From NCBI GenBank assembly GCA_012932295.1, contig JAAONU010000018.1:5202206-5266205 (forward strand): a DNA stretch of 64,000 nt, read 5' to 3'. Numbering within the stretch: position 1 is the stretch's first letter; each line of letters begins with the position of its first letter. The translations under genes and the position numbers were made by a program. Of this stretch, positions 29,901 through 41,000 are shown piece by piece. The DNA is from Cyclina sinensis. Lineage: Eukaryota > Mollusca > Bivalvia > Venerida > Veneridae. Under the pieces are notes generated by a model. The model did not search any database and was not told the DNA's origin. It worked only from the letters and a program-made list of their open reading frames with translations.

Positions 29901-31119
29901 TCGGTAGATTCCAGGCATTTCTAGACAGGTAAGCCGTGAAACCAACAAAAGTATCTACAAGACATCGGGAATCATTAGTTAAAGCGATAAAAGAACGAAT
30001 GAAAGCAAGATATAACTCTTTTTTTATTTCAACTTTTTAAAAGTATTCTTTTTTACATAAAACTTAAGTTATTATATATAACTATTAGTTTAACCAAAAT
30101 ATTGCTATTTTAATAACGACTCAATCTCTTGAAGTAAATAATTTATGTCCAGACTTTACAGTGTTTTAATATTCACTTTTATTTTTTAAAAAAAAACATA
30201 CAAGTGGATTTTGAATTAAAATTATCTGTAGCTTATCCTATGTTACGTTTCATAACTACAAGTTGTAAAATGTAATTAATGAATAAGTCATTTTGATAAA
30301 ATACATACAAAAAGAAGGGCGATTTATATATATACCTTGTCCGTTAGAAGGGTTTGTTTCACAGTCTCGTAGTGATTCTAAATCCGCCACCTTTTCGGCG
30401 AGCTTTTCAATTTTATAATTAGCTTCTAAAACATAAAATCATTAAAAATTACAATTAATATTACCTTTTACAGTACTTTGGTGGTTTCAAATAAATAATA
30501 ATGAATAATGTTTGTTTATTTCATTAGTTTGGAGGCTACATTGAAATTAAGCCCATTACCTTGCACGTGTTCTTGTGAAAACTTTCTTGAGATAAGAATA
30601 TTTTTAAGGGATTTTTATGTTGAAATTTTGAACTGACCTGTGTATAATATGTTTACAAGATCAAGGCAAATTCAAAGGAAAGTTGGAATTTCTAGACCTG
30701 ATCTGAGCAGCATTCATTTTAATTCACTCAAAATGATTTGATAAAATAAAGCATTTCAAGTCCGATGCATGGTGATTTTAAAATTGTTATTGTAATGAAT
30801 TATTTAGTTATTGCTGACCAAAAGTACGTATTTAAAAGTTTTAAAAGATTTTTCCAGTAGGATATTTACACTTACCTTTTAGATAGTCAAGTAAATCAGA
30901 CCTTTGTTCAGCTGCAGTGGAAAACCAGTCCTCATACCTATCAAGCTTCGCATCATTCGTGTTCTGTTTACTCTCAAGCTCAGAAACTTTTTGGACTATC
31001 TTAAAAGCATGTTCAAAATTTACAATATCCGGGCAGATCTTCGTTTCGTTTGTTGCTCTCACATTTGACATAAGTACGAGCATAAATGCTGTAGAAAAAT
31101 ACATCCTCTTGGTTTGCAT
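26967..31119 (-). CDS. Secreted C1q-domain-containing protein, 248 aa, five exons
   Basis: Minus-strand exons 31119-30876, 30425-30336, 29954-29770, 29416-29330 and 27107-26967 join in phase (1-1-0-0) to 248 codons plus stop. Residues 1-22 form a signal peptide (MQTKRMYFSTAFMLVLMSNV). About residues 30-105 are charged and heptad-like (KIVQKVSELESKQN, KIEKLAEKVADLESL), a probable coiled coil for oligomer formation. From DTFVGFTAYLSRN to the end, about 137 residues form the C1q jelly-roll domain, with LVNAGEGYNTATGKFTAPVSG, YYSFTV and the closing FTTFSGYLL. There is no collagen-like Gly-X-Y stretch, so it is of the ghC1q type. Bivalves have many such secreted lectin-like proteins, often linked to immunity; the ligand here is unknown. 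Confidence 0.92.
28216..28833. mobile_element. Pogo/Tigger-like non-autonomous element
   Basis: Ends CAGTCCAATCGCGCTGCTAC (left) and CAGTCCATTCGCGATGCTAC (right, read on the minus strand), flanked by TA at 28214-28215 and 28834-28835. The 618-bp interior has further 'acgaaa..gcgat' repeats near both ends but no transposase. CAGT termini with a TA target fit the Tc/mariner superfamily, pogo/Tigger group. Lies in intron 4 of the C1q gene. Confidence 0.8.
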
Positions 31120-31142
31120 CCTTGCGCTATAATAGTTGAAAT

Positions 31143-31735
31143 AAGTTTCAACTCCAGACTAAATGTCTGTTTGCTAGTTATGAAAGTTATAATGGTACCA
31201 CACTTGATTGATAATTGTATATTTTTATTATTATTTCAATTGTTAGTGACACATTTCACAGTGTTTTTCACATTGCATTCATGTGTAAGTAAGTTTCAAC
31301 TCCAGACTAAATGTCAGTTTGCTAGTTATGAAAGTTATAAGGGCACCACACTTGATTGATAACTGGATATTTTTTATTATTATTTCAATTGGTAGTGACA
31401 CATTTTTACAGTGTTTTTTCACATTGCATTCATGTGTAAATAAGTTTCAACTCCAGATTAAATGTCAGTTTGCTAGTTATGAAAGTTATAAGGGCACCAC
31501 ACTTGATTGATAACTGGATATTTTTTTATTATTATTTCAATTGTTAGTGACACATTTCACAGTGTTTTTCACATTGCATTCATGTGTAAATAAGTTTCAA
31601 CTCCAGATTAAATGTCAGTTTGCTAGTTATGAAAGTTATAAGGGCACCACACTTGATTGATAACTGGATATTTTTTATTATTATTTCAATTGGTAGTGAC
31701 ACATTTCACAGTGCTTTTCACATTGAATTCATGTG
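31143..31735. repeat. Four-copy ~150-bp tandem array at the C1q 5' flank
   Basis: Units begin AAGTTTCAACTCCAGA at 31143, 31291, 31442 and 31592 (spacing 148, 151, 150) and share 'tttgctagttatgaaagtta' and 'gacacatttcacagtg'. The array begins 24 bp upstream of the C1q start codon. Short frames here reflect the repeat, not genes. Confidence 0.9.
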
Positions 31736-31836
31736 AACGCATATATTTTGACATTTAGATGTTTGTTCAGTCCATGTAATTTAATAAATTATGTGTTAGA
31801 ACATGAAATTGTTATTTTGTTACATTTATATACCCC

Positions 31837-32350
31837 GAATGGTGGCATATAGTAGTCGAACTGCCAATCCGTTATTTCGTCTGTCTATCGTCTGTCCGTC
31901 AGTCCCATCTTCCGTGCGTAACTCCTACAATTTTTTTGATTTTCACCAAACTTTTACACTATGATTATTATCAAGTGGGTATTATCAATTCTCCGGCTTT
32001 TACAATTCTATTATATTGGTAGAGTTATTGCCCTATTTATGTTAAATTTTACTTCATAATTTTTATTTGCACCACTCCTTCTTCATTTCCAATGCGATTT
32101 TCACAAAACTTTTACAGAATGATCATTATCAAGGGCCGCAGTGCATGTTCTCTGGCTTTTGCAATCCGAGAATCTTTGCTAAGTTTATTTCCCTTTGTAT
32201 AATTTTACTTAAAATTGCTTCTGTGCACAACACCTCCTACAATCCTCATACCATGTTTACTGAACTTTCATAGAATGATCGTTATCAAGTGTCACAGTGC
32301 TTTGTTTCAAGGCTTTTTTGATTCAATATATGTTGGCATAGTTATTGCCC
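31837..32350. repeat. Dispersed degenerate repeat ('accaaacttttacac..atgattattatcaag')
   Basis: Three diverged cycles of 'caccaaacttttacactatgattattatcaag..agtg..ctttt' near 31945, 32105 and 32255, led by a 'gtctgtctatcgtctgtccg' stretch. Non-coding; typical of mollusc intergenic DNA. Confidence 0.5.
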
Positions 32351-33956
32351 TTTGTTATTGTTAGATACATGTAACGTTACAATATTTTGAATTGCTGAAG
32401 TTCAGGTTTTTAAAACATCTTCTCTAAAACTACAGATTATGAGAATTTAACATGTACAACTTATTGGCAATATCATTTATTTAGCACCTAAGCATTTTGA
32501 AATAATTTTCTCACTTACCTGTGAGCAAAAGGTGAGCTTTTGTGATTACCGCTTGTGCTTTGTCAACTTTTCAATTTTAAGGACTTTTTTTCGAAAAAAA
32601 GTTGACGAAGCTAAGGAGATCTTACAGGTGTAGACAAGCTGACAAAAGAATTAGATTCCATGCAGAACTCTTGTAAACTATGTACATTCTTTGCTTTAGG
32701 CCAAGAGTTCTGAAATTGGTGTAAAGCATTGCGTTTTAGATCTCTACCAAGTTTTGTTAATCTTGTCCTTTTATGCCAGAGGTCACAAACTTTAGAAGAA
32801 ATCTAAAAAAACTTTTAAAAGTTTTTATCTTACCTACTTAGTACTGTGGAGCTAGCCGCGTCCATTCTCCTAAAAGCCAGTCTCCCTAAGACATCGACCA
32901 CGGTCTGTGTTTTCGTCAGGGCGTTCCATAGTTGCCAGTCCGACCCTCCCAAACTACCTGAAACAACTGGATTTATGCTTAGGAACATTACAGCCAGAAG
33001 AAAAAAAATCAAACTTTTACCGGGACTTGAATCCGTGACCACGGTTATGATCCATTTGTAGATCTATATATACCATTTCTCCATGTTAATCCATTAATAT
33101 TCATTTTATAATCTTATAAAACTCGAACATTTTAATTCGATTTGTAGGTGGAGTAGCCGGAGCAGTAGATGTAATCACCTGTGCAGACTAGTGCCCCCCT
33201 CTCTCTGTCCTTCATACATCCCCCCCCCCATTGTTAAAACAAACGCCAACTCTGTTCTTCGGTTTTAAAAAAAAAAAACTCGCTGTAGATCTTACTTCCT
33301 AACCATTTGGTTTCAGTTGATTCATCCAGAATCACTTCATCAGATATGAAAATCAAGAGCATAGAGCATCATTCATACATACCAATGTTTATAAAAAGTC
33401 TCGCCACATTCGGAATTAAATCAAAACGCTGCAGGCACTTGCGTGTTAACTATTCTCAGCTTTTTCGATCCACCAAACAAAATCACATATAAGGTTTCTG
33501 CTTTGAGCATTTTCACAAACTCTTTTCCCTTTAAATACGTCGTTATATAGATGTAACGTACAGAAGAGTAAGGTATTAATCGTGTTACTGTATGGTGGTT
33601 ACCTCGTCCCAGAGAGATCTCTGGTTCTTGTCCATGCTCAATGCATGTCACTGATACATAGAAGTGCGGGATCGAACGCAGGGGTTGGGGAGGGGGGCAG
33701 GTTTCAGTGTATAGAATTAAAATAGTAATTATGTTCTCCATAGTATATTAACTTTAATGAAAAAACATTTTCAGCTAATTCTGTGAGTCAGTCGCTTTAA
33801 GCTTCTAAAAGTTTTTGAAATGCATTAATACAGTTTTTTTCTTTTTCTTTTTCATAGATTATATAGATAAAAGATTATGCTTAATTCCTAATTTATGAGG
33901 ACTTAGGAAATATTTCTAAAAAGGTGATTTAAATGATTGCATGTTGTTTATGGTTT
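32351..33956. other. Intergenic, no supported gene
   Basis: Two overlapping frames near 32830-33061 on opposite strands have no recognisable domain. Includes low-complexity C and A runs near 33195-33275. Nothing else can be supported. Confidence 0.4.
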
Positions 33957-34370
33957 GTAGGGCCGCTAAACGTCGCAATTGACGTTAAACGTCGCAACAC
34001 TAACGCTAAATGTCGCAACCAACACTGAACGTCGCAATTGCCCTGACGATAAATGTCGCAACGCTAACGCTAAACGTCGCACAAAAATCGATTGACATAT
34101 AATGTCGCAACCTTGACGCTAAACATCGCTATTGATATGAAGGTTTAGTATCGAACCTAAACAACACACAACTATTACATAGGACAAATATGACTTCATA
34201 GCAACCAACCTTAGACCCATAGCAACCATCCACATATCCCTAGCAACTATCCTTAAGGTCCACAGCAACCATTCTCGCACCCTTAGCAACCGCCTTATGG
34301 TCCATAGCAACCAGTCTTGCACCCCTACCAACAGCCTGAATATCCATAGCAACAACCAAATATCAAAGCT
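33957..34370. repeat. Distant copy of the CGTCGCAAC/CCATAGCAACC repeat
   Basis: Reproduces the order of 23570-24050: 'gccgctaaacgtcgcaattg', 'cctgacgataaatgtcgcaac', 'gtttagtatcgaacct', then CCATAGCAACC units. About 10 kb from the inverted-repeat element, it shows that the two arrays travel together as one repeat family. Confidence 0.75.
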
Positions 34371-34625
34371 CCAGGCCTTGTGGTTTCGGAGAAGATGATT
34401 TTTAAAGATCCAACTTTTAAAAATCTATATTTAGCTCCTGTGACCCAGAAATGCAATAGACCAGAACCATTTGAATAAACTTGGTGGAGCTTCACGGAAC
34501 ATCCCAAGCAAGTTTCATCAAATTTGGCTCAGTGGTTTCAGAGAAGATGTCGTTTAAATGAATGTCGTATGGACGACGGACGGACGGACGACGGACAACC
34601 ACCGATCCTAAAAAGGAAAAGGTAT
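34371..34625. repeat. Tail of a dispersed repeat ending in 'gacggacggacgacggac'
   Basis: Contains 'aagtttcatcaaatttggct' followed by a GACGGAC-rich stretch near 34570, a form common at the ends of bivalve dispersed repeats. Non-coding. Confidence 0.4.
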
Positions 34626-35189
34626 TCAAGCTTCCTCATACCCCTTATTTGCTAGATCTTGCTCTCTGACTTTTTCCAATTTCTGAGACTCAAAAAACAC
34701 CTTGCTGGAAGAAAATATCAAAAATCTTTTACACAAGTAGAAATTGTCTGGAAAAACTGTTGCCATGGAAATATGAAAAACAATATGTAGGCATTAAGTT
34801 AGTATTATTTTGAATGTCCAAGTATGCTGTAATTTCTCTGGCCTTGCTGTTCAAGTAAGTGATACAGGGTCATCATGGCCCTCTTGTTGGACATTAACGT
34901 TGCACTGAGCAATTCTACACGACTTTGTACCTTACTATTAACATTGATCTTGAGCCCAGAACCATAAACGTTGTAAGTATAAAATGGTTGATCATAATGA
35001 CTTGATAATTCCTAATTCTGATATCACTTATAATTGTATAAATACAGCCTCTGAATAGTATAAAAGTGGTGGGAGAAATCATACCTTTTCGGATGATTTG
35101 CCCTTTGGGTTACTGCTCATGCTAGAAAGGGGAGATAATGGTGGTAAGAAGTCTATTATGAAGGCGGGAAGTGATCTTAACTTTGTTAG

Positions 35190-35900
35190 CACCAGAATTC
35201 CTGAAAGTCTGCTGAGTTCCCCAAAATTGTCAAAGACTTTTTAAAATGAGTTGACACATAAAATTCTTATGATCCACTTTTTCGCAATATTTTTCCTGTC
35301 AAAAATGCATTCCTGAAAGTCTGCTGGGCTCCCTGAAATTGTCATAGACTGTTTAAAATGAGTTGAGACATAAAATGATCTATTCATAGTATGTTTCCCA
35401 CCAAAATGTGTACTTTTTAAGTTTTCCACTACTAAATCTTATGAATCATGCTATGACAGGCATTTTCTTACAGACTACTGTAATGAATGAGTTTCCCCGC
35501 CAAAAATGTTTTAAAAGTTCAAGTCTCATCAATCACAGGATAACCTTTGAAGTAAGAACTGTCATTATCTGCACTGGCACCAAACCTTCCTGAAAGTCTG
35601 CGAGTGCCTCAGAAAAAGTCGCAGACCACTGAAATGGACTCTGAAGGGTCCTTTGAAGTAAGAACTGCCATTATCTGCATTGGCACCAAACCTTCCTGAA
35701 AGTCTGCGAGTGCCTCAGAAACAGTCACAGACCACTTAAATTGACTCTGGAGTGTCCCTTGAAGTTAAAACTGTCATTATCTGCATTGGCACCAAACCGT
35801 CCTGAAAGTCTGCGAGTGTCTCTGAAACAGTCGCAAACCACTTAAATGGACTCTGGAGTGTCCCTTAAAGTTAAAAATCTCATTATCTGCATTGGCAGAC
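35190..35900. repeat. ~106-bp tandem repeats ('cctgaaagtctgcgagtg')
   Basis: Units with 'cctgaaagtctgcgagtgcc', 'cagaccac' and 'gaactgtcattatctgca' recur near 35586, 35693 and 35800, with more diverged copies near 35200 and 35311. Non-coding. Confidence 0.75.
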
Positions 35901-35934
35901 CCCATGGGTCAGTTGATTTTACATAGATTTGTAT

Positions 35935-36445
35935 GTGTTATGTAGGGAAAACTTAAAACATCTTATCAGAAACCACAAGGCCTAGAATTAATTTTTGTGT
36001 GTGCAGCATTGTCTAGTGAACCTCAACTAAGTTTGTTCAAATCATAGCCACTTGGTCAACATAGGCACTGCCCCGGGGTCACTTGTTTACTTAGAGTTAT
36101 ATAGGAAAAAGTTATAAAAATCACATCAGAAACAAAAAAGGCATAGAGCTTAGTTATTTTGTATGTGGCATTGTCTAGAGGCCCTCTCCCAAGTTTTTTT
36201 TTTCAAATCATGGCCCCTGGGTCAAAAATGACCCTGCCCAAGTGGTTACCTTTTACATATAGTTACATAGGAAAAAGTTTTAAAAGTCTTGTCAGAAAAC
36301 AAAAGGCATACAGCTTAGATATTTGGTATGTAGCATTGTCTACAGGACCTCTACCAAGTTTGTTAAAATCATGACCCTGGGGTCAAAACTGGCCCCACCC
36401 AGGGGGTAATTTGATTTTACACAAAGATTTATATAGGGAAAACTT
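35935..36445. repeat. ~150-bp tandem dispersed repeat ('ataggaaaaagttttaaaa')
   Basis: Three to four cycles of 'agggaaaactt..aaaacat', 'aaaaggcatagagctta', 'gcattgtctag' and 'aagtttgttcaaatcat' followed by 'gggtca'. Diverged and non-coding. The short frames here are repeat artefacts. Confidence 0.65.
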
Positions 36446-36499
36446 TAAAAAATCTGTTGCTCTGAAACACCAAGGGCTAGACTTTCAATTGTTTGTTGT

Positions 36500-37380
36500 T
36501 ATGTCTCCCCCATACCCCATCCTTCTGGTGGAGACATATTGTTTTTGCCCTGCCCATGGGTGTCTCTTTGTCTGTCTGTCTGTTTGTCACACTTCATTTC
36601 CATTCAATAACTTGAGTACCAGTTGACCCAGAGCCTTCAAACTTCACAGAGTAGAAAAACCTCTTTTGTTTTTTGGGTCAGAAGATCAAAATTCAAGGTC
36701 AGAGGGACCTCTAGAATGAGAACAGTTTCCACTCGATAACAGGAGTACCATTTCACCCAGAGCCTTCAAACTTCATAGGATGATGGTCTTTACTAAATAG
36801 AACCATATTGTTTTTAGGGTTAGTAGGTCAAAGGTCAAGTTAACAGAGAAACTTTGAGTACCATTACACCCAGAGTCTTCAAACTTATTGCAAACTTATT
36901 CAAACTTTCAAATAACGAACATCCATAACAACCAATAACGATACTTGTAACTTGAGCAATGAGACTCAGGTGTGCCATCTTAGACTCTTGTTGACTTGAA
37001 GTATCAATAGTCAATGTCACAGTTGCCTTCCCCTTTTAAAAGTCTCCAGTCAGTAATCAGATCAATGACTGAAGTTCAACAGGGAAGTAGGTCACCTCTT
37101 ATGATTCTGATACCCATGTCAATGGTCAAGGGACATTACTTCTGAAATGTAACAATAAATCAAGTCCTTCTGGGCCAAACATCTTCGGATGTAATGGGAA
37201 GGAGAAATATGTGTAGACTACACCTAAATAGTTGAGGGTTTACTGCATGAAAGGTAAAAGTTGTTGTGACATCAACTTGTAAAATGTTTTTGGTCAGTGA
37301 CTCTAGACTGGTTATGACCAGTGCTCTTCTGCTCAGCTGATAGTTCATGTGATGAAAATGACCCCTATTTATTTTGAGCT
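36500..37380. repeat. Dispersed repeat 'cccagagccttcaaacttca'
   Basis: A (TGTC)n-like stretch at 36565-36590 is followed by repeated 'gagtacca..acccagagccttcaaacttca' near 36615, 36745 and 36857. From about 36920 onward nothing clear is visible. Confidence 0.5.
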
Positions 37381-38013
37381 CAACAGATAAAAGGTCAAGT
37401 TTTTTCTGGCCTTCATTTCAAATTAATTGAGAATAGTTAAACCTTTAATAAGGATAGTAGAAGTCATACAATGCATATAAAAGGAAAGTGATTTTGTTTT
37501 GTCATTTAAGACTTCAATACTATACACTAATAAAATCCACCATGAGAAAACATTAGCCATGTATGAAAGCCATCTTTGCCCAAAAAGAGGTAAAAAATCA
37601 GTATTTAAATAGATCTAGCTAATAAGTACAAGAACTTCCTGTGCTTTATAACTGAAAAATGAAAGGCTGGAGACAAAAGCATGACTGACATTTAAACAAA
37701 AGGATGTATGTTTATATCAGAATATTTTATATGTACCGAACTTTTGCTCTGTGATAAAACTAGCCAGAACTTTATCCCTTAAACATTTAGGCAGCCTATT
37801 TTTTTAAGCTTTAACTACATATGTACATTGTAGGTATTCATAAAGAGAAAGCATTCTGTTGAACAGGGCACAAAAAATATACCTACCAAATAATGAGAAA
37901 ATAAAACAAGAACAAGTTGGCAGCCTGCATTTCTCTGTAACAGATGAACAAAAAAGACTTGGAACATCAGTAAGACAAAAAAAACCAACAAATTTAATCT
38001 TTATATTTAAGAT
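37381..38013. other. Intergenic, no feature seen
   Basis: AT-rich spacer immediately downstream of the poly(A) signal of the minus-strand RPUSD2-like gene. Confidence 0.4.
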
Positions 38014-38019
38014 TTTATT
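38014..38019 (-). terminator. Poly(A) signal of RPUSD2-like copy A
   Basis: AATAAA on the minus strand, 57 bases beyond the stop codon at 38077-38079. It is the first canonical signal after the stop. Confidence 0.6.
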
Positions 38020-38076
38020 AAAAGACATACTATAATATTCATAAAGTCAGTCTTAACAAAGAGATAAAATATTAAG

Positions 38077-41000
38077 TCATTGTGCACCAATAATGTATTC
38101 TTCATCAAAATCCTCAGCAGCCCAGTATGGCAAGGGTGTACTGTACTCCCAATCTGGACCCTGAAAATAGAAAGACATGTCAATCCTTTCTTGAGTGTTA
38201 TTTTCCTTCCCCTTTAAAATTTAAACAAGGCAGTCTGAAGGACAGCTAAATCTCCTTCCGCAGCGGACATGAATGTACTTCTTGACCTTTAACCAACCAT
38301 GACCTTGATGATGTGCCATGCATATTATAAGCACATAGTCTCATGATAGTAATTATTTGTGCCAAGTTATTTAAAATCTTCCATAAAGTCAAAAAGTGAT
38401 GGAGAACATTTAAACTTGACCTTGTGGGGAACAACCTGGATGTTGGGTTCTGCACATCGTGTCATACTGTGGTATCATTTAATTTCGCGGGCACGAAAGT
38501 TCACGCAAACAGCGAAAATGATTATTTCGTGTGGACGTAATTTCGCGCAAATTCATTTTTTCGTAGAATAAAAGTTGTCAAATAAACTGTCAATGTTCTA
38601 ATGAGTCTTGGCCACCTTTTCTACAGTTTTCTCTGTTTTATTTGATTGAGCGATCAAGATAACACCTTCTGTTCATCAATTATCATATCTTTATTTATTC
38701 TGTTCTGCTTATAGTTGCTCGTGTCATTTGCTCAACAATTAACGAATATGATTGACCTCTCTCTGTCTCACTTACAGATTCCTGTTATACAAAGTGTCAC
38801 TTAATTTAAGTTATTTGACAAAATAAATACAAGTTTAAATTTAAAGACGTGTTTTTTCTATGTACAAAAATGAACACTGGAACTGTATGAGATGGTATTG
38901 ATGATGTGCCAACCCAATTATTGCGTTCTGCACCTCGTCTCATAATGGTGATCACTTGTGCTAAGTTATTTCAAACTAGAGCTATCACTAAATGTGATTA
39001 ATACCCCCAAAACACTGCTACAGAACAGAGGAAGTTATCAATTTAGTAACAGAATACTTCGTAAAAAAATTGAAAAAGGGTAATGGTTGTGGGCAATTAA
39101 AGATAGTTGTGGTTCTTGTACATTGCATTTACTTTCATTGCGCTTGCATTGAATTCCAAAAAAATAGTTTTCAAGTTATTCTCCAGACAAAGAAAACTAA
39201 CAAAGGGCAATAAGTTACGCTCCGGATAATAAAGGGCAAAACCTCTGAAAATAGTGAAGATGGAATTATGATTCTTGGACACTGTACTTCCTCTCATTGT
39301 GCTTGACGATTGTATGAAGTTGCATTGAATTCCAACCAGTAGTTTTCAAGTTATGCTCCGGACAAGGTAAACCCCGACCGACCAACCACCGGTTGACTCC
39401 AGCCAAGCTTCCATGGTACAAATATTGGAAGAAGAATCCTTCACTGGAACAAAACCTCTGAATCTATGGAACAAATCTCTGAATCCATGGAAAAAGAAAC
39501 CCTCTGAATCAATGAAACAAAACCTCTAAATCTATCAAACACAACCTCTGCATCTACCAAACAAAACCTCTGAATCTATCAAACAAAACCTCTAAAAATC
39601 TAAGGAACAAAACCTCTGAATCTATGGAAAAAGAAACCCACTTAATCAATGAACCAAAACCTCTGAATCTATGAAACAAAATCTGAATCTATGAAAAACA
39701 ACCTCTGAATCTATGGAACAAACCCCTCTAATTCTATGGAAAAAGAAAACCTCTGAATCTATGAGGCAAAATCTCAATATCAATAGAACAAAACCTCTAA
39801 AACAGAACCTATGAATCTATGGAAAAAGAAACTCTCTGAATCTATGGAACAAAACCTCTGAATCTAACTGAAGACAGAACTCCTTAAGTGATTATGTCTG
39901 CCAAGACACAATGGTGGTATAGACTTTATACTAATTCTGTCACATACCTTATATCTGACAGCATGTAGATACAGTATAAGTTGCTCAGGTTTGGGATCCT
40001 CATATATATACTTGCAGTCTTCGCAGTGGACATCAAGAGTTACTTTATCCTCATCAACCTCAGGGTCTGTTACTCTTCCCTTGTCATTATAACTACATTT
40101 ATTTCCTAAAGTTTCTGAGGTGCTTAAACATGTTGCACTTTGCTCTGTTCTATTCTTTGTTCTGTTGTATGAACATGATATATGACTATTTTTATTACCA
40201 ATATTATTATGTTCATCTGGATCAGTATTACAGTTCTCGTTCACACCATCTTTGTGTATACAAGAACCACTAATTTCCATCTTATTATCACATTTTTCCT
40301 GAGGTTCTTCCACTTTCATTCCTTTAAATGATTTATCTGATTCTATTGTCATATTTTCTAAATCATTCCCAATCTCTTCAAGTCTTTTTGATTCCGTAAC
40401 TGACTGTTTAATTGCATCTGGAGACATTTTTGTTGTGTGTTTTATGTCAAATAGATGCTTCTCAGTATAATCTTTATCTACAGAGCTTTCTGTATTAGCA
40501 GTGCATGTGTGATCAATTTTGTTTCCAAATTTATGGTAGTATCTTGGATTGTAACCGAGTTTCTGCCTGCCAATTCTGGGCGTGTTCATGATTGCAGTTT
40601 CTACCTGTAAGATTGAGAATAAATTGGACTTTCTTAACATGAAAAAACCATAACTGTAGAGTGTAGCCTGAAAGCAACCTTAACAAATATACCAACATTT
40701 TCAATTAAAAACACATTACAGCTTTCATTATGAAAGTGCAAAGTTTGCTACCAATAAACAGATTCACTTATTCAACCTTTAAGTTGATAATTTTGCAAAG
40801 CAAAGTCTTGTACTATTAGTTAATAAATAAACTTTTTCAATCATTAGATTTTTGTATTTAATCTTAAAAACTCCATTCACCCAAAATACTAGCACACAAA
40901 CTACACTGTGATGTTTGAAAACAACCAACATGAATTTTTTTTCTGTATATTATACTGAACCTCTTCTAAAGATTAACCTTTACCTTGCTGTCTATCACTG

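Noticed and set aside
32830..33061. Overlapping 70-codon frames on both strands
   Set aside because: No domain. The hydrophobic stretch on the minus strand looks like a signal peptide, but nothing around it makes a gene.
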